The notes beneath the pieces were generated by a model, which was not told the DNA's origin, did not search any database, and saw only the letters and a list, made by a program, of their open reading frames with translations. This document shows, piece by piece, positions 1-11,571 of a stretch of DNA of 64,000 bases (position 1 is its first letter; every line of letters begins with the position of its first letter). The stretch is from Punica granatum (taxonomy: Eukaryota; Streptophyta; Magnoliopsida; Myrtales; Lythraceae). Made by a program: the position numbers and the translations under genes. The DNA is taken from NCBI RefSeq assembly GCF_007655135.1, contig NC_045134.1:1798001-1862000 (forward strand), written 5' to 3'.

Positions 1-1526
1 TACCGGTGTCCACACCGACTTTGTCGACGAGTCTTCGAGATCGGCGGTGCTAGCGACCAACACTCGAAAGAAACACCGATGCAACACCCGAAATTTTTAA
101 GACTAATGGACCTAATTTGAGTTGAACAATTCAACCCAAATTATATATATACTTTATATGCATATATATGCACGCACACATATATCAGCACATATAAATA
201 TGTGTTGCTTTTATATATAAAAAGTATATGCATATACACACATTATATATATCATATATCTCTATTCTATGTACTCTGCCCCCCTTTTATAAGCAACAGG
301 GGAGGAAGCAATTTAAATCCTGGCCGATGTGGGATAAGGAAAATCAAAGCTCCAAGTGACATGTGTCCAAGTAAATGTCATTAAACCATTGGCCCATGCG
401 TCACCGCATTAATCGTGCATCAATTTAGTCCATTAATCTAATAAATCGGGTCTAATTAATCGACAAATTTAATCTCATTAAATATCCGATTAATTAGTCA
501 CATCCTAAATCATCTAATCTCTATTAGACGATTTTATTTGTTTCAAAATATCTCGTCAATTTAGTCGTAGTGTGTGACCCTGTAGGTTCCCAATTACGTT
601 GATAGTAATATCAAAATCTCTATTTCAATATTACAAACAGTGAGCGGCATCTAGCAATGCATCACCGTTACTCAAGTAATCGGAAAGTCAATTTCTCGAC
701 GAACCTCGTGACCTATATTACCGTGTAATATAATCCATTGTCCCCTATATCTCTATTGAGCCCAAGGCATGGTCGATGACATCCTTGTATGGCTCAATAT
801 TTCTCTTTCTTGGTTTACCGGTTAAGTCTATCAGAACAAATGAGCTCGATATCGTTATATCGACTCATTTGGGTATGCATACACTTTTAGACTTAACCAC
901 CAAGTGGCCGTGAGATATCGCTCCCGTTTCGTAGGAGGGACAAATTCTATTTTGATCACTCACATTCCTCTCCATGCTCTGTGGTATACCCAATAACTGT
1001 CTTTATAACCATCCTGTTACAGTGGCGTTTGACAGTATCAAAGTATATGACATTACATGTAGGAATCTATGGTGACCTCAAGTCAAAGGACCATTACACT
1101 ATAGTCACTTTGAGATATGCTAATGACAGTCACGTAACAACCCATGTAGCAATCTCATGGTGGGTCAGTCCAATACACATTACTCTTAATGTATACATGT
1201 GGTGTGATTTGATATCTCCATATCCATGACCTATGAGACTTGGTCATCAATCAACACTCACACTAGTCTAACCGTATTATCGTTGTCCTAATTAACGATA
1301 ATACTTTGACTATGGACATTTAGGAATAATGTTCATTAATTATAGGATCTCACAATCAAGTCACACTTGATGCCTATTGAACCTACTATTCCAAGGACAT
1401 TATTGTGTAAAATCATATTTAGCGCAATCTACACAATAACAGATATGCCTCGTAATATAATGAAATAGATATCATATTACAGAACTGATTATAGATTGCC
1501 TCTAGGGCATACACCAATTCCCAACA
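1..1526 (-). repeat. 3' LTR of young Copia element (outer end cut by window edge)
   Basis: This stretch repeats 6,357-7,883 almost base for base. I see three one-base indels (an A run near 221, C/CC near 318, T/TT near 433) and one substitution (near 400). It ends with the CA of a TG..CA LTR at 1,526. The element reads on the minus strand, so this is its 3' LTR. Immediately inside, 1,527-1,537 gives the minus-strand purine tract AAGTGGGAGAT. About 160 bp of the LTR lie left of the window. Confidence 0.93.
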
Positions 1527-1537
1527 ATCTCCCACTT
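1527..1537 (-). other. Polypurine tract of the young Copia element
   Basis: On the minus strand this reads AAGTGGGAGAT and directly abuts the TGTTGGG start of the 3' LTR, the position and composition expected for the plus-strand primer of plant Copia elements. The full-length polyprotein frame would end at 1,541-1,543, only a few bases upstream. Confidence 0.85.
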
Positions 1538-1669
1538 GCACTAGAGCCAATCTGGCATCTGTCTAATGCCAATAGATCTAGTGTGAACCTCGTGCTTGCG
1601 CTGCACAAGAGGCTTCGTAAGTGGATCTGCGAGATTCTCATCTGTTGGTATTCTGCTTATCTTCACATC

Positions 1670-4600
1670 TCATCTGTCGATGATCTCGCGAATGAGATGG
1701 AAGCGTCTGAGTATATGTTTGGATCGCTGGTGAGACCTGGGTTCCTTAGCTTGCGCAATGGCTCCATTGTTGTCACAATAGAGATCCACTGGGTCTACGA
1801 TGCTAGGAACCACAGCAAGTTCTGTCACGAACTTCTTGATCCAAACGGCCTCTTTTGCAGCGTTAGAGGCAGCAATATACTCGGCCTCTGTGGTAGAATC
1901 GGCTACTGTCTCCTGTTTGGAACTCTTCCAACTCACAGCACCTCCATTCAGGCAGAACACATACCCTGACTGCGATCTACTGTCGTCTTTATCGGTCTGG
2001 AAACTAGCATCGGTGTAACCTCTTACAACGAGCTCTTCTTCGCCTCTATATACAAAAAACATCTCCTTAGTCCTTCGTAAGTATTTAAGGATGTTCTTTA
2101 CTGCAATCCAGTGTCTTTCACCTGGATCTGATTGGTATCGACTCGTCATACTCAAAGCATACGAGACATCTGATCGAGTGCATAACATAGCATACATGAT
2201 GGATCCAATAGCTGACGCATATGGAATCCTATTCATGCGGTCCCTCTCCTCTCGAGTAGAAGGACACTGAGCCTTCGAAAGGCTTATGCCATGTAACATA
2301 GGCAGCGACCCTTTCTTAGAATCCTGCATGCTAAATCGCCGAAGCACTTTATCTATGTATGCACTCTGACTTAAGCCAAGCAGTCTCCTGGATCTATCTC
2401 TATAGATCCTGATACCTAGCACGTAGGTAGCTTCGCCTAAGTCCTTCATAGAGAAACACCTTCCCAACCAAGTCTTCACAGACTGTAAGGAAGGAATGTC
2501 ATTCCCGATCAGAAGTATGTCATCTACATATAACACCAGGAAGATTACTATGCTCCCACTAACCTTCTTGTAAACGCAGGGTTCATCTTCATTCTTGATG
2601 AAGCCAAACTCTTTGATTGCATCATCAAAACGAAGATTCCAGCTCCTAGAAGCTTGCTTCAGCCCATAAATAGACCGTTGTAGCTTACAAACTTTTCTGG
2701 CACTATGTGGATCGACAAAACCCTCAGGTTGCGTCATATACACATCCTCGAGGAGATTCCCGTTCAGGAAAGCAGTTTTGACATCCATTTGCCAGATCTC
2801 ATAATCATAATAAGCTGCAATTGCAAGCAAGATCCTTATGGATTTAAGCATAGCCACCGGGGAAAAAGTTTCGTCATAGTCAACACCATGAACTTGTCTG
2901 AAACCTTTTGCCACAAGTCGGCCCTTAAAGGTAATCACATTACCGTCCATGTCAGTCTTCTTCTTGAAGACCCACTTACACCGAATGGGTTTTGCCCCTT
3001 CAGGTGGATCAACCAAAGTCCATACTTGGTTAGTGTACATGGACTCCATCTCAGATCTCATGGCCACCAGCCATTTCTCAGAGTCAGGGCCTATTACGGC
3101 TTCCGCATAGGTTGTAGGCTCATCATTATCTATGAGCAATACGTCATTGTCTTGAGTCACGAGAAATCCATATCTCTCAGGCTCATGACGTATCCTACTA
3201 GACCTACGAGGCTCCTGTGTCACCTGTGTAGAAAATTGTGCCACAACAACTTGTGGTACTTGTTCTGCAACATCGCCCGTCGATTGGTCAATGTCATTTT
3301 GTGATAGAACTTCCCCAAGTTCTAATTTCCTCCCACTAGTTCCTTTGGAGAGAAACTCTTTCTCAAGGAATACCGCAGTTCGAGCGACAAACACTTTGCC
3401 CTCGATGGGATTATAGAAATAGTATCCTCGAGTTTCCTTAGGATACCCCACAAAGTAACATTTGTCCGATTTAGGGCCAAACTTATCCGAAGACAATCTC
3501 TTCACATAAGCTTCGCAACCCCATATTTTTAGAAAAAACATCTTGGGACGTTTCCCATACCACATCTCATATGGTGTCCTTTCAACTGATTTCGACGGAG
3601 CATTGTTTAATATGAGAGCAGCTGTCTGTAGAGCATATCCCCAGAAGGAGTCAGGTAAGTTTGCATGACTCATCAAAGATCGAACCATATCTAATAAAGT
3701 TCGATTCCTCCTCTCAGCTACACCATTCCACTGTGGTGTTCCAGGTGGAGTTAGTTGAGATAAAATCCCACACTGTTTAAGATAGTCAGCAAACGCATAG
3801 CTCAAATATTCACCTCCTCGATCTGATCGAAGAACTTTAATGCTCTTACCCAACTGATTCTCCACTTCATTCTTAAATTCTTTGAACTTTTCAAAGGATT
3901 CAGATTTGTGTTTCATCAAATACACATATCCAAATCTACTGAAATCATCAGTAAATGTAATGAAGTAGAGATACCCACCTCTAGCAAGCTTGTTCACTGG
4001 TCCACATATATCAGTATGTATGAGAGCCAGATGATCACTAGCTCGCTCACCTTTTCCAGTAAAAGGGGCCTTAGTCATTTTCCCCATTAAGCAAGGTTCG
4101 CATGTCTCGATCGATTCTAAATCAAACGAGTCCAGTAATCCATCTTTATGGAGTCTAGAGATGCGATTCTCGCTAATATGGCCTAAACGACAATGCCAGA
4201 GGTAAGTCGGGTTCGAATCATTAGATTTGAGCCGTTTGGTTTCCACATTATAAATAGGCGTATCTAGATCAAGAACATACAGACCATTACTTAAATGTGC
4301 ACTGCCATAATATACATCATTCATGTACATAGAACAACACTTGTTCTTGATAGTGAAACAAAATCCCTTCTTGTCCAAACAAGAAACAGATATTATGTTT
4401 CTACTAATAGCAGGTACATAATAACAGTCGTTAAGATCTAATACAAGCCCAGTAGGCAAAATTAGGTGATAAGTCCCTACAGTTAATGTAGCAACTCTTG
4501 CTCCATTTCCAACTCGTAGGTCTACTTCGCCCTTTGCCAACGATCTACTGTCCTTTAGGTCCTGCATATTTCCACAAATATGAGCACCACGCCCGGTATC

Positions 4601-5575
4601 TAATACCCAAGATGTAGAAGTAGTAGATACATTGATCTCTATAACATGGATACCTGAAGTGGAAGTCTCACTTCCCTTCTTCTTCTTCAACTCCTCCAGG
4701 TATACCTTACAATTCCGCTTCCAATGTCCAGTGTTGCCACAATGGAAGCAGTAATCATTCTTCGCCACCTTGGCTTTAGGCTTCAACGCACCCAAGTCAT
4801 ACTTGGATGCACCTTTAGCCCTCTGGCCTTTACTCTTGCCCTTGCCCTTTCTTTTGGTCCCCTGGACCATTAGAACAGACGTCCCCTTATTGATATCATG
4901 CTCAGCTGTTCTCAACATGTTAAGCAGTTCAGGCAATGGTTTATTGTAGTCATTCATATTATAGCTCATGATGAACTGACTATAACTGCTGGGCAGCGAC
5001 TGTAAGACTAAATCTGTGGCCAACTCTTGACCCAGAGGAAATCCCAGTCTTCCCAGAGTCTCGACATACCCAATCATCTTGAGTACATGAAGACCCACCG
5101 GGCTACCCTCAGTCAACCTTGCCTGAAAAAGTGCTTTAGAGATCTCGAATCTCTCATGTCGGGCCTGCTCTTGATAGAGTTGCCTGAGATGCACGATCAT
5201 ATCGTACGCCATCATGTTCTCGTGTTGCTTCTGAAGCTCCGAGTCCATGGTGACTAACATGAGACATCCGACGTTTACGGCATCATCATGATGCTTACTA
5301 TAAGCATCTTTCTCAGCTTGGGGGGCATCGTCAGGTGGTGGCTCAAGAAGAGGTTGCTCTAAGACATATAGTTTCTTTTCTTGGGTGAGAACAATTCTCA
5401 AGTTTCGATACCAACCAAGGAAATTATTCCCTGACAGTTTGTCCTTATCAAGGACAGATCGCAAACAGAAAATACTAGAAGTGCTCCCTGCCATGGTAAC
5501 TACCACAGAAATATGCAAAATAAGTATTACGACATAACAATATTTAATGAGGACTTTATTAAATATTGCTCCCAC
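1670..5575 (-). CDS. Copia Gag-Pol polyprotein, likely start at 5,494
   Basis: This is the single polyprotein of the young Copia element. The open frame begins at 5,575, but the natural start is probably the Met at 5,494 (MAGSTSS), because the preceding 27 codons are hydrophobic leader-like residues from the untranslated region. In order: Gag, one CCHC zinc knuckle (CFHCGNTGHWKRNC), aspartic protease (LDTGRGAHI), pre-integrase HCRLGH motif, integrase with DDE residues in TDICGP, RSDRGGEY and GVAERRN, reverse transcriptase with LYVDD, and RNase H with YTDAS, TEAEY and CDNNGA. A TGA at 1,670-1,672 ends the frame within the usual C-terminal tail. The same frame continues 42 sense codons to a TAG at 1,541-1,543, so this is probably a recent nonsense mutation. 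The protease has R after DTG where S is usual. Confidence 0.92.
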   Translation of the reverse strand: MGAIFNKVLIKYCYVVILILHISVVVTMAGSTSSIFCLRSVLDKDKLSGNNFLGWYRNLRIVLTQEKKLYVLEQPLLEPPPDDAPQAEKDAYSKHHDDAVNVGCLMLVTMDSELQKQHENMMAYDMIVHLRQLYQEQARHERFEISKALFQARLTEGSPVGLHVLKMIGYVETLGRLGFPLGQELATDLVLQSLPSSYSQFIMSYNMNDYNKPLPELLNMLRTAEHDINKGTSVLMVQGTKRKGKGKSKGQRAKGASKYDLGALKPKAKVAKNDYCFHCGNTGHWKRNCKVYLEELKKKKGSETSTSGIHVIEINVSTTSTSWVLDTGRGAHICGNMQDLKDSRSLAKGEVDLRVGNGARVATLTVGTYHLILPTGLVLDLNDCYYVPAISRNIISVSCLDKKGFCFTIKNKCCSMYMNDVYYGSAHLSNGLYVLDLDTPIYNVETKRLKSNDSNPTYLWHCRLGHISENRISRLHKDGLLDSFDLESIETCEPCLMGKMTKAPFTGKGERASDHLALIHTDICGPVNKLARGGYLYFITFTDDFSRFGYVYLMKHKSESFEKFKEFKNEVENQLGKSIKVLRSDRGGEYLSYAFADYLKQCGILSQLTPPGTPQWNGVAERRNRTLLDMVRSLMSHANLPDSFWGYALQTAALILNNAPSKSVERTPYEMWYGKRPKMFFLKIWGCEAYVKRLSSDKFGPKSDKCYFVGYPKETRGYYFYNPIEGKVFVARTAVFLEKEFLSKGTSGRKLELGEVLSQNDIDQSTGDVAEQVPQVVVAQFSTQVTQEPRRSSRIRHEPERYGFLVTQDNDVLLIDNDEPTTYAEAVIGPDSEKWLVAMRSEMESMYTNQVWTLVDPPEGAKPIRCKWVFKKKTDMDGNVITFKGRLVAKGFRQVHGVDYDETFSPVAMLKSIRILLAIAAYYDYEIWQMDVKTAFLNGNLLEDVYMTQPEGFVDPHSARKVCKLQRSIYGLKQASRSWNLRFDDAIKEFGFIKNEDEPCVYKKVSGSIVIFLVLYVDDILLIGNDIPSLQSVKTWLGRCFSMKDLGEATYVLGIRIYRDRSRRLLGLSQSAYIDKVLRRFSMQDSKKGSLPMLHGISLSKAQCPSTREERDRMNRIPYASAIGSIMYAMLCTRSDVSYALSMTSRYQSDPGERHWIAVKNILKYLRRTKEMFFVYRGEEELVVRGYTDASFQTDKDDSRSQSGYVFCLNGGAVSWKSSKQETVADSTTEAEYIAASNAAKEAVWIKKFVTELAVVPSIVDPVDLYCDNNGAIAQAKEPRSHQRSKHILRRFHLIREIIDR

Positions 5576-6181
5576 TATTTATATCAAATCAATGACCCTC
5601 ACCATTGATTCAGAGAATATCATTCTCATAGTAGCTCAAGATCCATATCTCACCAAGCTCTGAGTCAGCGAGGGCTGATTCACCCAGAACTGGCTATTTA
5701 GGTAGGGAACTCACTTTCCCAATTGCATCACATGCAACTCTTGATTAGTTGGGTGAATAACTCCTTATTCGAATCTATCTTATAGATCGATGCCCAACTA
5801 CATGCCTCTGAACTCCTAATCCTATTAGGCTTGCTCAGTTAAGTCCGGCCCACTGGTAAACACCACGTCTTACTAGGATAGATGAGGGCATCCTGCGAGA
5901 GCAAGGTCTACACACTCATCGATCTTGGTCTTGACGAGCGTTACACAATGGAAGGATATGGACTTAATATTTTGAGGAATCTTATTAACATTTAATCGAT
6001 CTCACCATACATTATTATGTAACCATTACATAATAGTCCACACGTATAACTATTATACTTACACAACTAGGACATTGTCCATGTCTAACAGTCATGCACC
6101 GCAAATATCAAACATAATCATACCAGTACCAAGCATAAAATCATATTTTATGCTATTATCTACTCAGATTCTAACTAGCTA

Positions 6182-6194
6182 GGCTCTGATACCA
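6182..6194 (-). other. Primer-binding site (initiator Met tRNA type)
   Basis: On the minus strand this reads TGGTATCAGAGCC, the standard plant Copia primer-binding site. It lies two bases from the inner end of the 5' LTR at 6,197. It fixes the orientation of the element and the inner LTR boundary. Confidence 0.9.
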
Positions 6195-6196
6195 AT

Positions 6197-7883
6197 TGCT
6201 AGTTTCACGGGGCGCAACGGAAACGAAAAAGGAACAGAAATTCAAAATTTCCTACCCGTGAAACTAATTCCAAGACCTACTAGAAGAATAAGAGTAAATA
6301 AAAGCGTACCTGGAATATTTAAAATTGTCGACCAAGCGTCCCACGCGTGACGCCTCTACCGGTGTCCACACCGACTTTGTCGACGAGTCTTCGAGATCGG
6401 CGGTGCTAGCGACCAACACTCGAAAGAAACACCGATGCAACACCCGAAATTTTTAAGACTAATGGACCTAATTTGAGTTGAACAATTCAACCCAAATTAT
6501 ATATATACTTTATATGCATATATATGCACGCACACATATATCAGCACATATAAATATGTGTTGCTTTTATATATAAAAGTATATGCATATACACACATTA
6601 TATATATCATATATCTCTATTCTATGTACTCTGCCCCCCTTTTATAAGCAACAGGGGAGGAAGCAATTTAAATCCCTGGCCGATGTGGGATAAGGAAAAT
6701 CAAAGCTCCAAGTGACATGTGTCCAAGTAAATGTCATTAAACCATTGGCCCATGTGTCACCGCATTAATCGTGCATCAATTTAGTCCATTTAATCTAATA
6801 AATCGGGTCTAATTAATCGACAAATTTAATCTCATTAAATATCCGATTAATTAGTCACATCCTAAATCATCTAATCTCTATTAGACGATTTTATTTGTTT
6901 CAAAATATCTCGTCAATTTAGTCGTAGTGTGTGACCCTGTAGGTTCCCAATTACGTTGATAGTAATATCAAAATCTCTATTTCAATATTACAAACAGTGA
7001 GCGGCATCTAGCAATGCATCACCGTTACTCAAGTAATCGGAAAGTCAATTTCTCGACGAACCTCGTGACCTATATTACCGTGTAATATAATCCATTGTCC
7101 CCTATATCTCTATTGAGCCCAAGGCATGGTCGATGACATCCTTGTATGGCTCAATATTTCTCTTTCTTGGTTTACCGGTTAAGTCTATCAGAACAAATGA
7201 GCTCGATATCGTTATATCGACTCATTTGGGTATGCATACACTTTTAGACTTAACCACCAAGTGGCCGTGAGATATCGCTCCCGTTTCGTAGGAGGGACAA
7301 ATTCTATTTTGATCACTCACATTCCTCTCCATGCTCTGTGGTATACCCAATAACTGTCTTTATAACCATCCTGTTACAGTGGCGTTTGACAGTATCAAAG
7401 TATATGACATTACATGTAGGAATCTATGGTGACCTCAAGTCAAAGGACCATTACACTATAGTCACTTTGAGATATGCTAATGACAGTCACGTAACAACCC
7501 ATGTAGCAATCTCATGGTGGGTCAGTCCAATACACATTACTCTTAATGTATACATGTGGTGTGATTTGATATCTCCATATCCATGACCTATGAGACTTGG
7601 TCATCAATCAACACTCACACTAGTCTAACCGTATTATCGTTGTCCTAATTAACGATAATACTTTGACTATGGACATTTAGGAATAATGTTCATTAATTAT
7701 AGGATCTCACAATCAAGTCACACTTGATGCCTATTGAACCTACTATTCCAAGGACATTATTGTGTAAAATCATATTTAGCGCAATCTACACAATAACAGA
7801 TATGCCTCGTAATATAATGAAATAGATATCATATTACAGAACTGATTATAGATTGCCTCTAGGGCATACACCAATTCCCAACA
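6197..7883 (-). repeat. 5' LTR of young Copia element (complete, 1,687 bp)
   Basis: Bounded on the plus strand by TGCTAGTTTC at 6,197 and CCCAACA at 7,883, giving TG..CA ends. It matches 1-1,526 with one substitution and three one-base indels over the shared part. The leader between this LTR and the polyprotein start at 5,494 is about 690 bp. After 7,883 the sequence switches directly to the gag coding region of an older plus-strand Copia. Confidence 0.93.
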
Positions 7884-7896
7884 TATTTGGGAGTTT

Positions 7897-8214
7897 TTGA
7901 AAGCAGAATATGAGGGAGATGAGAAAGTTAGAGGGACGAAAGTACTTAATCTCATAAGAGAATTTGAGAGACAGCAAATGGAGGAGACTGAAACAGTTAA
8001 GGAGTATTCAAACAGGTTGTTGGAGATAGCTAATAAGGTTAGAATACTCGGATCTGAACTGAAAGATGACAGAATTGTGCAGAAGTTGCTGGTCTCTTTG
8101 CCCGAAAAGTTTGAGGCAACTATAGCCTCATTGGAGACCACCAAAGATTTGTCAGATATAAAGTTAGCAGAGTTGCTGAGTGCCTTACAAGCTCAGAGCA
8201 GAGAAGGATGTTGA
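7897..8214 (+). pseudogene. Gag fragment of the older Copia element
   Basis: The translated segment has the UBN2/retrotransposon Gag character (EYSNRLLEIANKVR, KLLVSLPEKFEATIASLE) typical of Copia Gag. Its left end is the insertion point of the young element. It terminates early at 8,212-8,214. The rest of Gag continues in another frame from about 8,200, which implies a one-base loss in the run around 8,190-8,197. Confidence 0.85.
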
Positions 8215-10340
8215 GGCAAAAGGGTACTGTAGAAGGAGCTTTGCAGGTTAAGTTGAAACTTAATGCTAGTGGAAAGGGGAAGAAATGGTGCAACCAAAAA
8301 GGCAATGCAGAAGAATCCAAGGCACCAGGAAGGGAGAGCAGTATGGGTGGAACTGATCAGAAGAATAAAGGGAAGCAGTACACCAATTTTTCTCCCTGTC
8401 ATCATTGTGGGAAGAAGGGTCATCCTGCTTTTAAATGCTGGAGAAAACTAACTGTGAGGTGCAAAAAGTGCCACAAACTGGGGCAAATCGAGAAAATATT
8501 TAGGGGAAGTGGTCAACAGCAAGGAGGAGAAGCACAAGTTGCAGAAAATCAAGAAGTTGAGCAACTTTTTGTTGCTTCTTGCTTCACTACAACTGGAGCA
8601 AGAGAAGGTTGGTTGATTGACAATGGTTGTACTAATCATATGTCAGGAGATAAGAGTCTGTTTCAGGAGTTAGATCACTCTATAAATTCTCGAGTGAGAA
8701 TTGGCAATGGTGAGTATATATCTGTGGAAGGGGAAGGAGATGTTGTCATTGAGAGTGACTCAGGAGCTAGAGTTATATCTGATGTGCTCTATGTTCCTGA
8801 GATTGATCAGAACCTTCTAAGTGTAAGCCAGCTATTACAAAGGGGATATAAGGTTGTGTTTGAAGAAAACCAGTGTCTGATCACAAACTTGAGATGTCAG
8901 AAGTTGTTTAAAATTCTAATGAGGGGCAAGTGTTTTTCTCTTGATCCATTGGAAAAGGAGCAGTTGGTTATGAGAGCAGAAGAGGTTGCTACAGAATTAT
9001 GGCACAAAATGTTATGCCACTTCAATTACAAAGGCTCGATCCTTATGCAAAGGCAAGAAATGGCACAAGGGCTACCAGCATTAAAGGAGAAAGATTCAAC
9101 CTGCAAGGCTTGTCTTCTTGGCAAGCAAAATAGATTACCATTTAAAGGATCAGGCTGGAGAGCAACTGAGAAGCTAGCACTGGTTCACACAAATGTATGT
9201 GGACCAATGTCTGAAGCATCTTTGAATGGTAGCAGGTACTTTCTCATTTTTGTAGATGACATGACTAGAATGAGCTGGATTTATTTTTTGAAGACAAAAG
9301 CTGAAGTTGCTGATGTGTTTGAGAAGTTTAAAAGTTACGTTGAGAATCAGTGCAGGAAGAAAATTCTGAGCTTGAGATCTGATAATGGCTCAGAATATAC
9401 TTCAAGTAAATTCAAAAATCTGTGTGAAGCTGCAGGTATTGATCATCAACTCACAGTTTCTTATTCTCCTCAACAAAATGGGGTGAGTGAAAGGAAGAAT
9501 ATAAGTATTATGGAGATGGCAAGATGTCTGATGCATGAAAAAGAGCTTCCCAAGAAGTTTTGGGCAGAAGTAGCTAACACTGCTGTTTTCTTGCTGAATA
9601 GACTACCAACGAAGGCTGTTGATAAAAAAACACCATATGAGGCTTGGTGTGGAGCAAAGCCAAATGTGAAAAATCTCAGAGTATTTGGCTGTGTGTGCTA
9701 TTCTCATATTCCACAGATAAAAAGGAGCAAGCTAGATATGAAGTCAGAGTCGGGAATATTCATTAGGTATAGCTTGCAGTCCAAAGGCTATCGAATTTAT
9801 CAGCCTAAGACTGACAAAATTGCAGTAAGTAAGGATGTAGTATTTATGGAAGAAGAGAAGTGGAGTTGGGAAAGCACAAGTCCAATGCAAACACTACCAA
9901 GTTCTCAATTGCAGCAACAGACTACAGTTAATGCAGACGAATGGATTGATGAAATGGTTGATGATGAACCAGTGAGGGGAACAAGGCCCCTGTCAGAAAT
10001 TTATCACAGAAGCAATGTTGCAGTGTTGGAGCCTTCCAGTTTTGAAGGAGCAAAACAAGATCAAAGGTGGATTGAAGCAATGAAAGAAGAGATAAAAATG
10101 ATTGAACAAAGTGGAACTTGGGAGCTGGTAGACAAACCTCAAGATAGGAAAGTAATTGGGGTAAAATGGGTTTACAAGACCAAGCTAAATCCTGATGGTT
10201 CTGTCAATAAGTACAAGGCAAGATTGGTTGTAAAGGGTTATGCTCAAGTGTGGGGAGTAGACTATTCTGAAACCTTTTCTCCAGTGGCAAGGTTGGACAC
10301 AATCAGGTTACTTTTGGCTATTGCAGCAGAAATGAAGTGA
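8208..10340 (+). pseudogene. Gag-Pol of older Copia: zinc knuckle, protease, integrase, start of RT
   Basis: The zinc knuckle CHHCGKKGHPAFKC is followed by a second cysteine cluster, the protease motif LIDNGCTNHM (usually DSG), the pre-integrase region, integrase, and the start of RT (WVYKTKLNPDGS). Two catalytic sites look eroded: DNG replaces DSG in the protease, and HTNVCGP replaces HTDVCGP, so the first Asp of the integrase DDE triad is lost. The frame stops at TGA 10,338-10,340, where related proteins have Trp. A second stop, TAA at 10,440-10,442, follows in the same frame. Confidence 0.88.
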
Positions 10341-10454
10341 AGTGTTTTCCAATTGGATGTAAAATCAGCATTCCTCAATGGCTTCCTTGAGGAAGAGATT
10401 TTTGTAGAGCAACCGGAAGGTTTTAGTTTGAAGTATCATTAAGACAAAGTATAT

Positions 10455-11402
10455 GTGCTAAAGAAGGCTTTATATGGTTTGAAGCAGGCACCAAGGGCCT
10501 GGTACAACAGAATGGATGATTATTTGCACAGCTTAGGCTTTATAAGAAGTCTAAGTGAGTTTACCTTGTATACAAAGAAAACAAGGAATGATATAGTCAT
10601 TGTGTCTTTGTATGTTGATGATTTGTTGGTTACAGGAAGTGACAAGAATCAAGTTGAGCTGCTGAAGGAAGATCTAATGAAGGTCTTTGAGATGACTGAT
10701 CTGGGAAAAATGGCTTATTTTCTGGGTATGGAGATCCAGCAAACTGAAAATGGCATATTTGTGTGTCAAAAGAAGTACTTGAAAGAAATTTTAAAGAGAT
10801 TTGGTATGGAAGAGTGCAAGAGTATTGGAACTCCAATGAATTTGAAGGAAAAGCTGCAGAAAAATGATGGGACCGATGCTACTGATGAAACTGTTTATAG
10901 AAGCTTAGTGGGTTATCTCATGTATTTAACTGCAACAGGACCAGACATAATGTTTGCAGTAGGTGTTCTTTCGAGGTTATTGAGTTGTGCAAGTGAGTTG
11001 CACATGATTGCAGCTAAAAGGGTGATTAGATATCTAAAGGGCACTGCTACTTTTGGGATCAAGTTCACCAAAGGAAATCAGTTTAATCTCTGTGGTTTCA
11101 CTGATAGTGATTGGGCTGGTTGTGTGGAAGATATGAGGAGCACTTCTGGCTACTGTTTTACTGTTGGTTCAGAATGTTTCTCTTGGAGTTCGAAGAAACA
11201 AGAAGTTGTGGCCCAATCCACTGCAGAAGCTGAGTTTATGGCTGCAACTGCAGCTGCAAATCAGATCATCTGGCTAAGGAAGTTATTGGTGGACTTGGGA
11301 TTTCAACAGGAAAGACAAACTGAGATTTTTGTGGATAATCAGGCCACTTTGGCAATTTCACAAAATCTGTTTTTCATGGCAAAACCAAGCATGTTAAGGT
11401 AA
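10455..11402 (+). pseudogene. RT and RNase H part of older Copia
   Basis: Continues the polyprotein in the same frame after two nonsense codons: ALYGLKQAPRAWY, LYVDDLLVTG (RT active-site YVDD), and RNase H with FTDSDWAG, STAEAEF and FVDNQA. Near 11,370 the frame shifts. The expected tail (KHVKVKYFYLRE, IADIFTKPF) is readable in another frame to about 11,550, so the C-terminus is broken. Confidence 0.87.
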
Positions 11403-11571
11403 AGTACTTTTATCTGAGGGAAGTACAGCAGGCTGGAGATGTAAAATTGGTATATTGCAAGACTGAATATCAGATAGCTGATATCTTCACCAAGCCATTC
11501 TCAGTGAACAGATTTGAGTGGCTTAGAGAAAGGATTGGAGTTTGTAGCAGTCTCTGATCCAAGGATGAGAA

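Larger units (their letters stand above)
1..7883 (-). mobile_element. Young, nearly intact Ty1/Copia LTR retrotransposon
   Basis: Seen: two long near-identical LTRs (1-1,526 and 6,197-7,883), one long polyprotein ORF between them, a polypurine tract at 1,527-1,537 and a primer-binding site at 6,182-6,194 reading TGGTATCAGAGCC on the minus strand, which pairs with plant initiator Met tRNA. The order PR-IN-RT-RNaseH is that of Copia. One substitution in about 1.5 kb of LTR implies very recent insertion. The right flank starts TATTT at 7,884 and lies in the gag of an older Copia; the matching target duplication would be left of the window. The only visible coding damage is one stop codon near the polyprotein C-terminus. 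Confidence 0.93.

Noticed and set aside
981..1229. 82-codon frame present in both LTRs (also 7,338-7,586)
   Set aside because: Identity reflects LTR duplication, and LTRs of this type are noncoding; no known domain.
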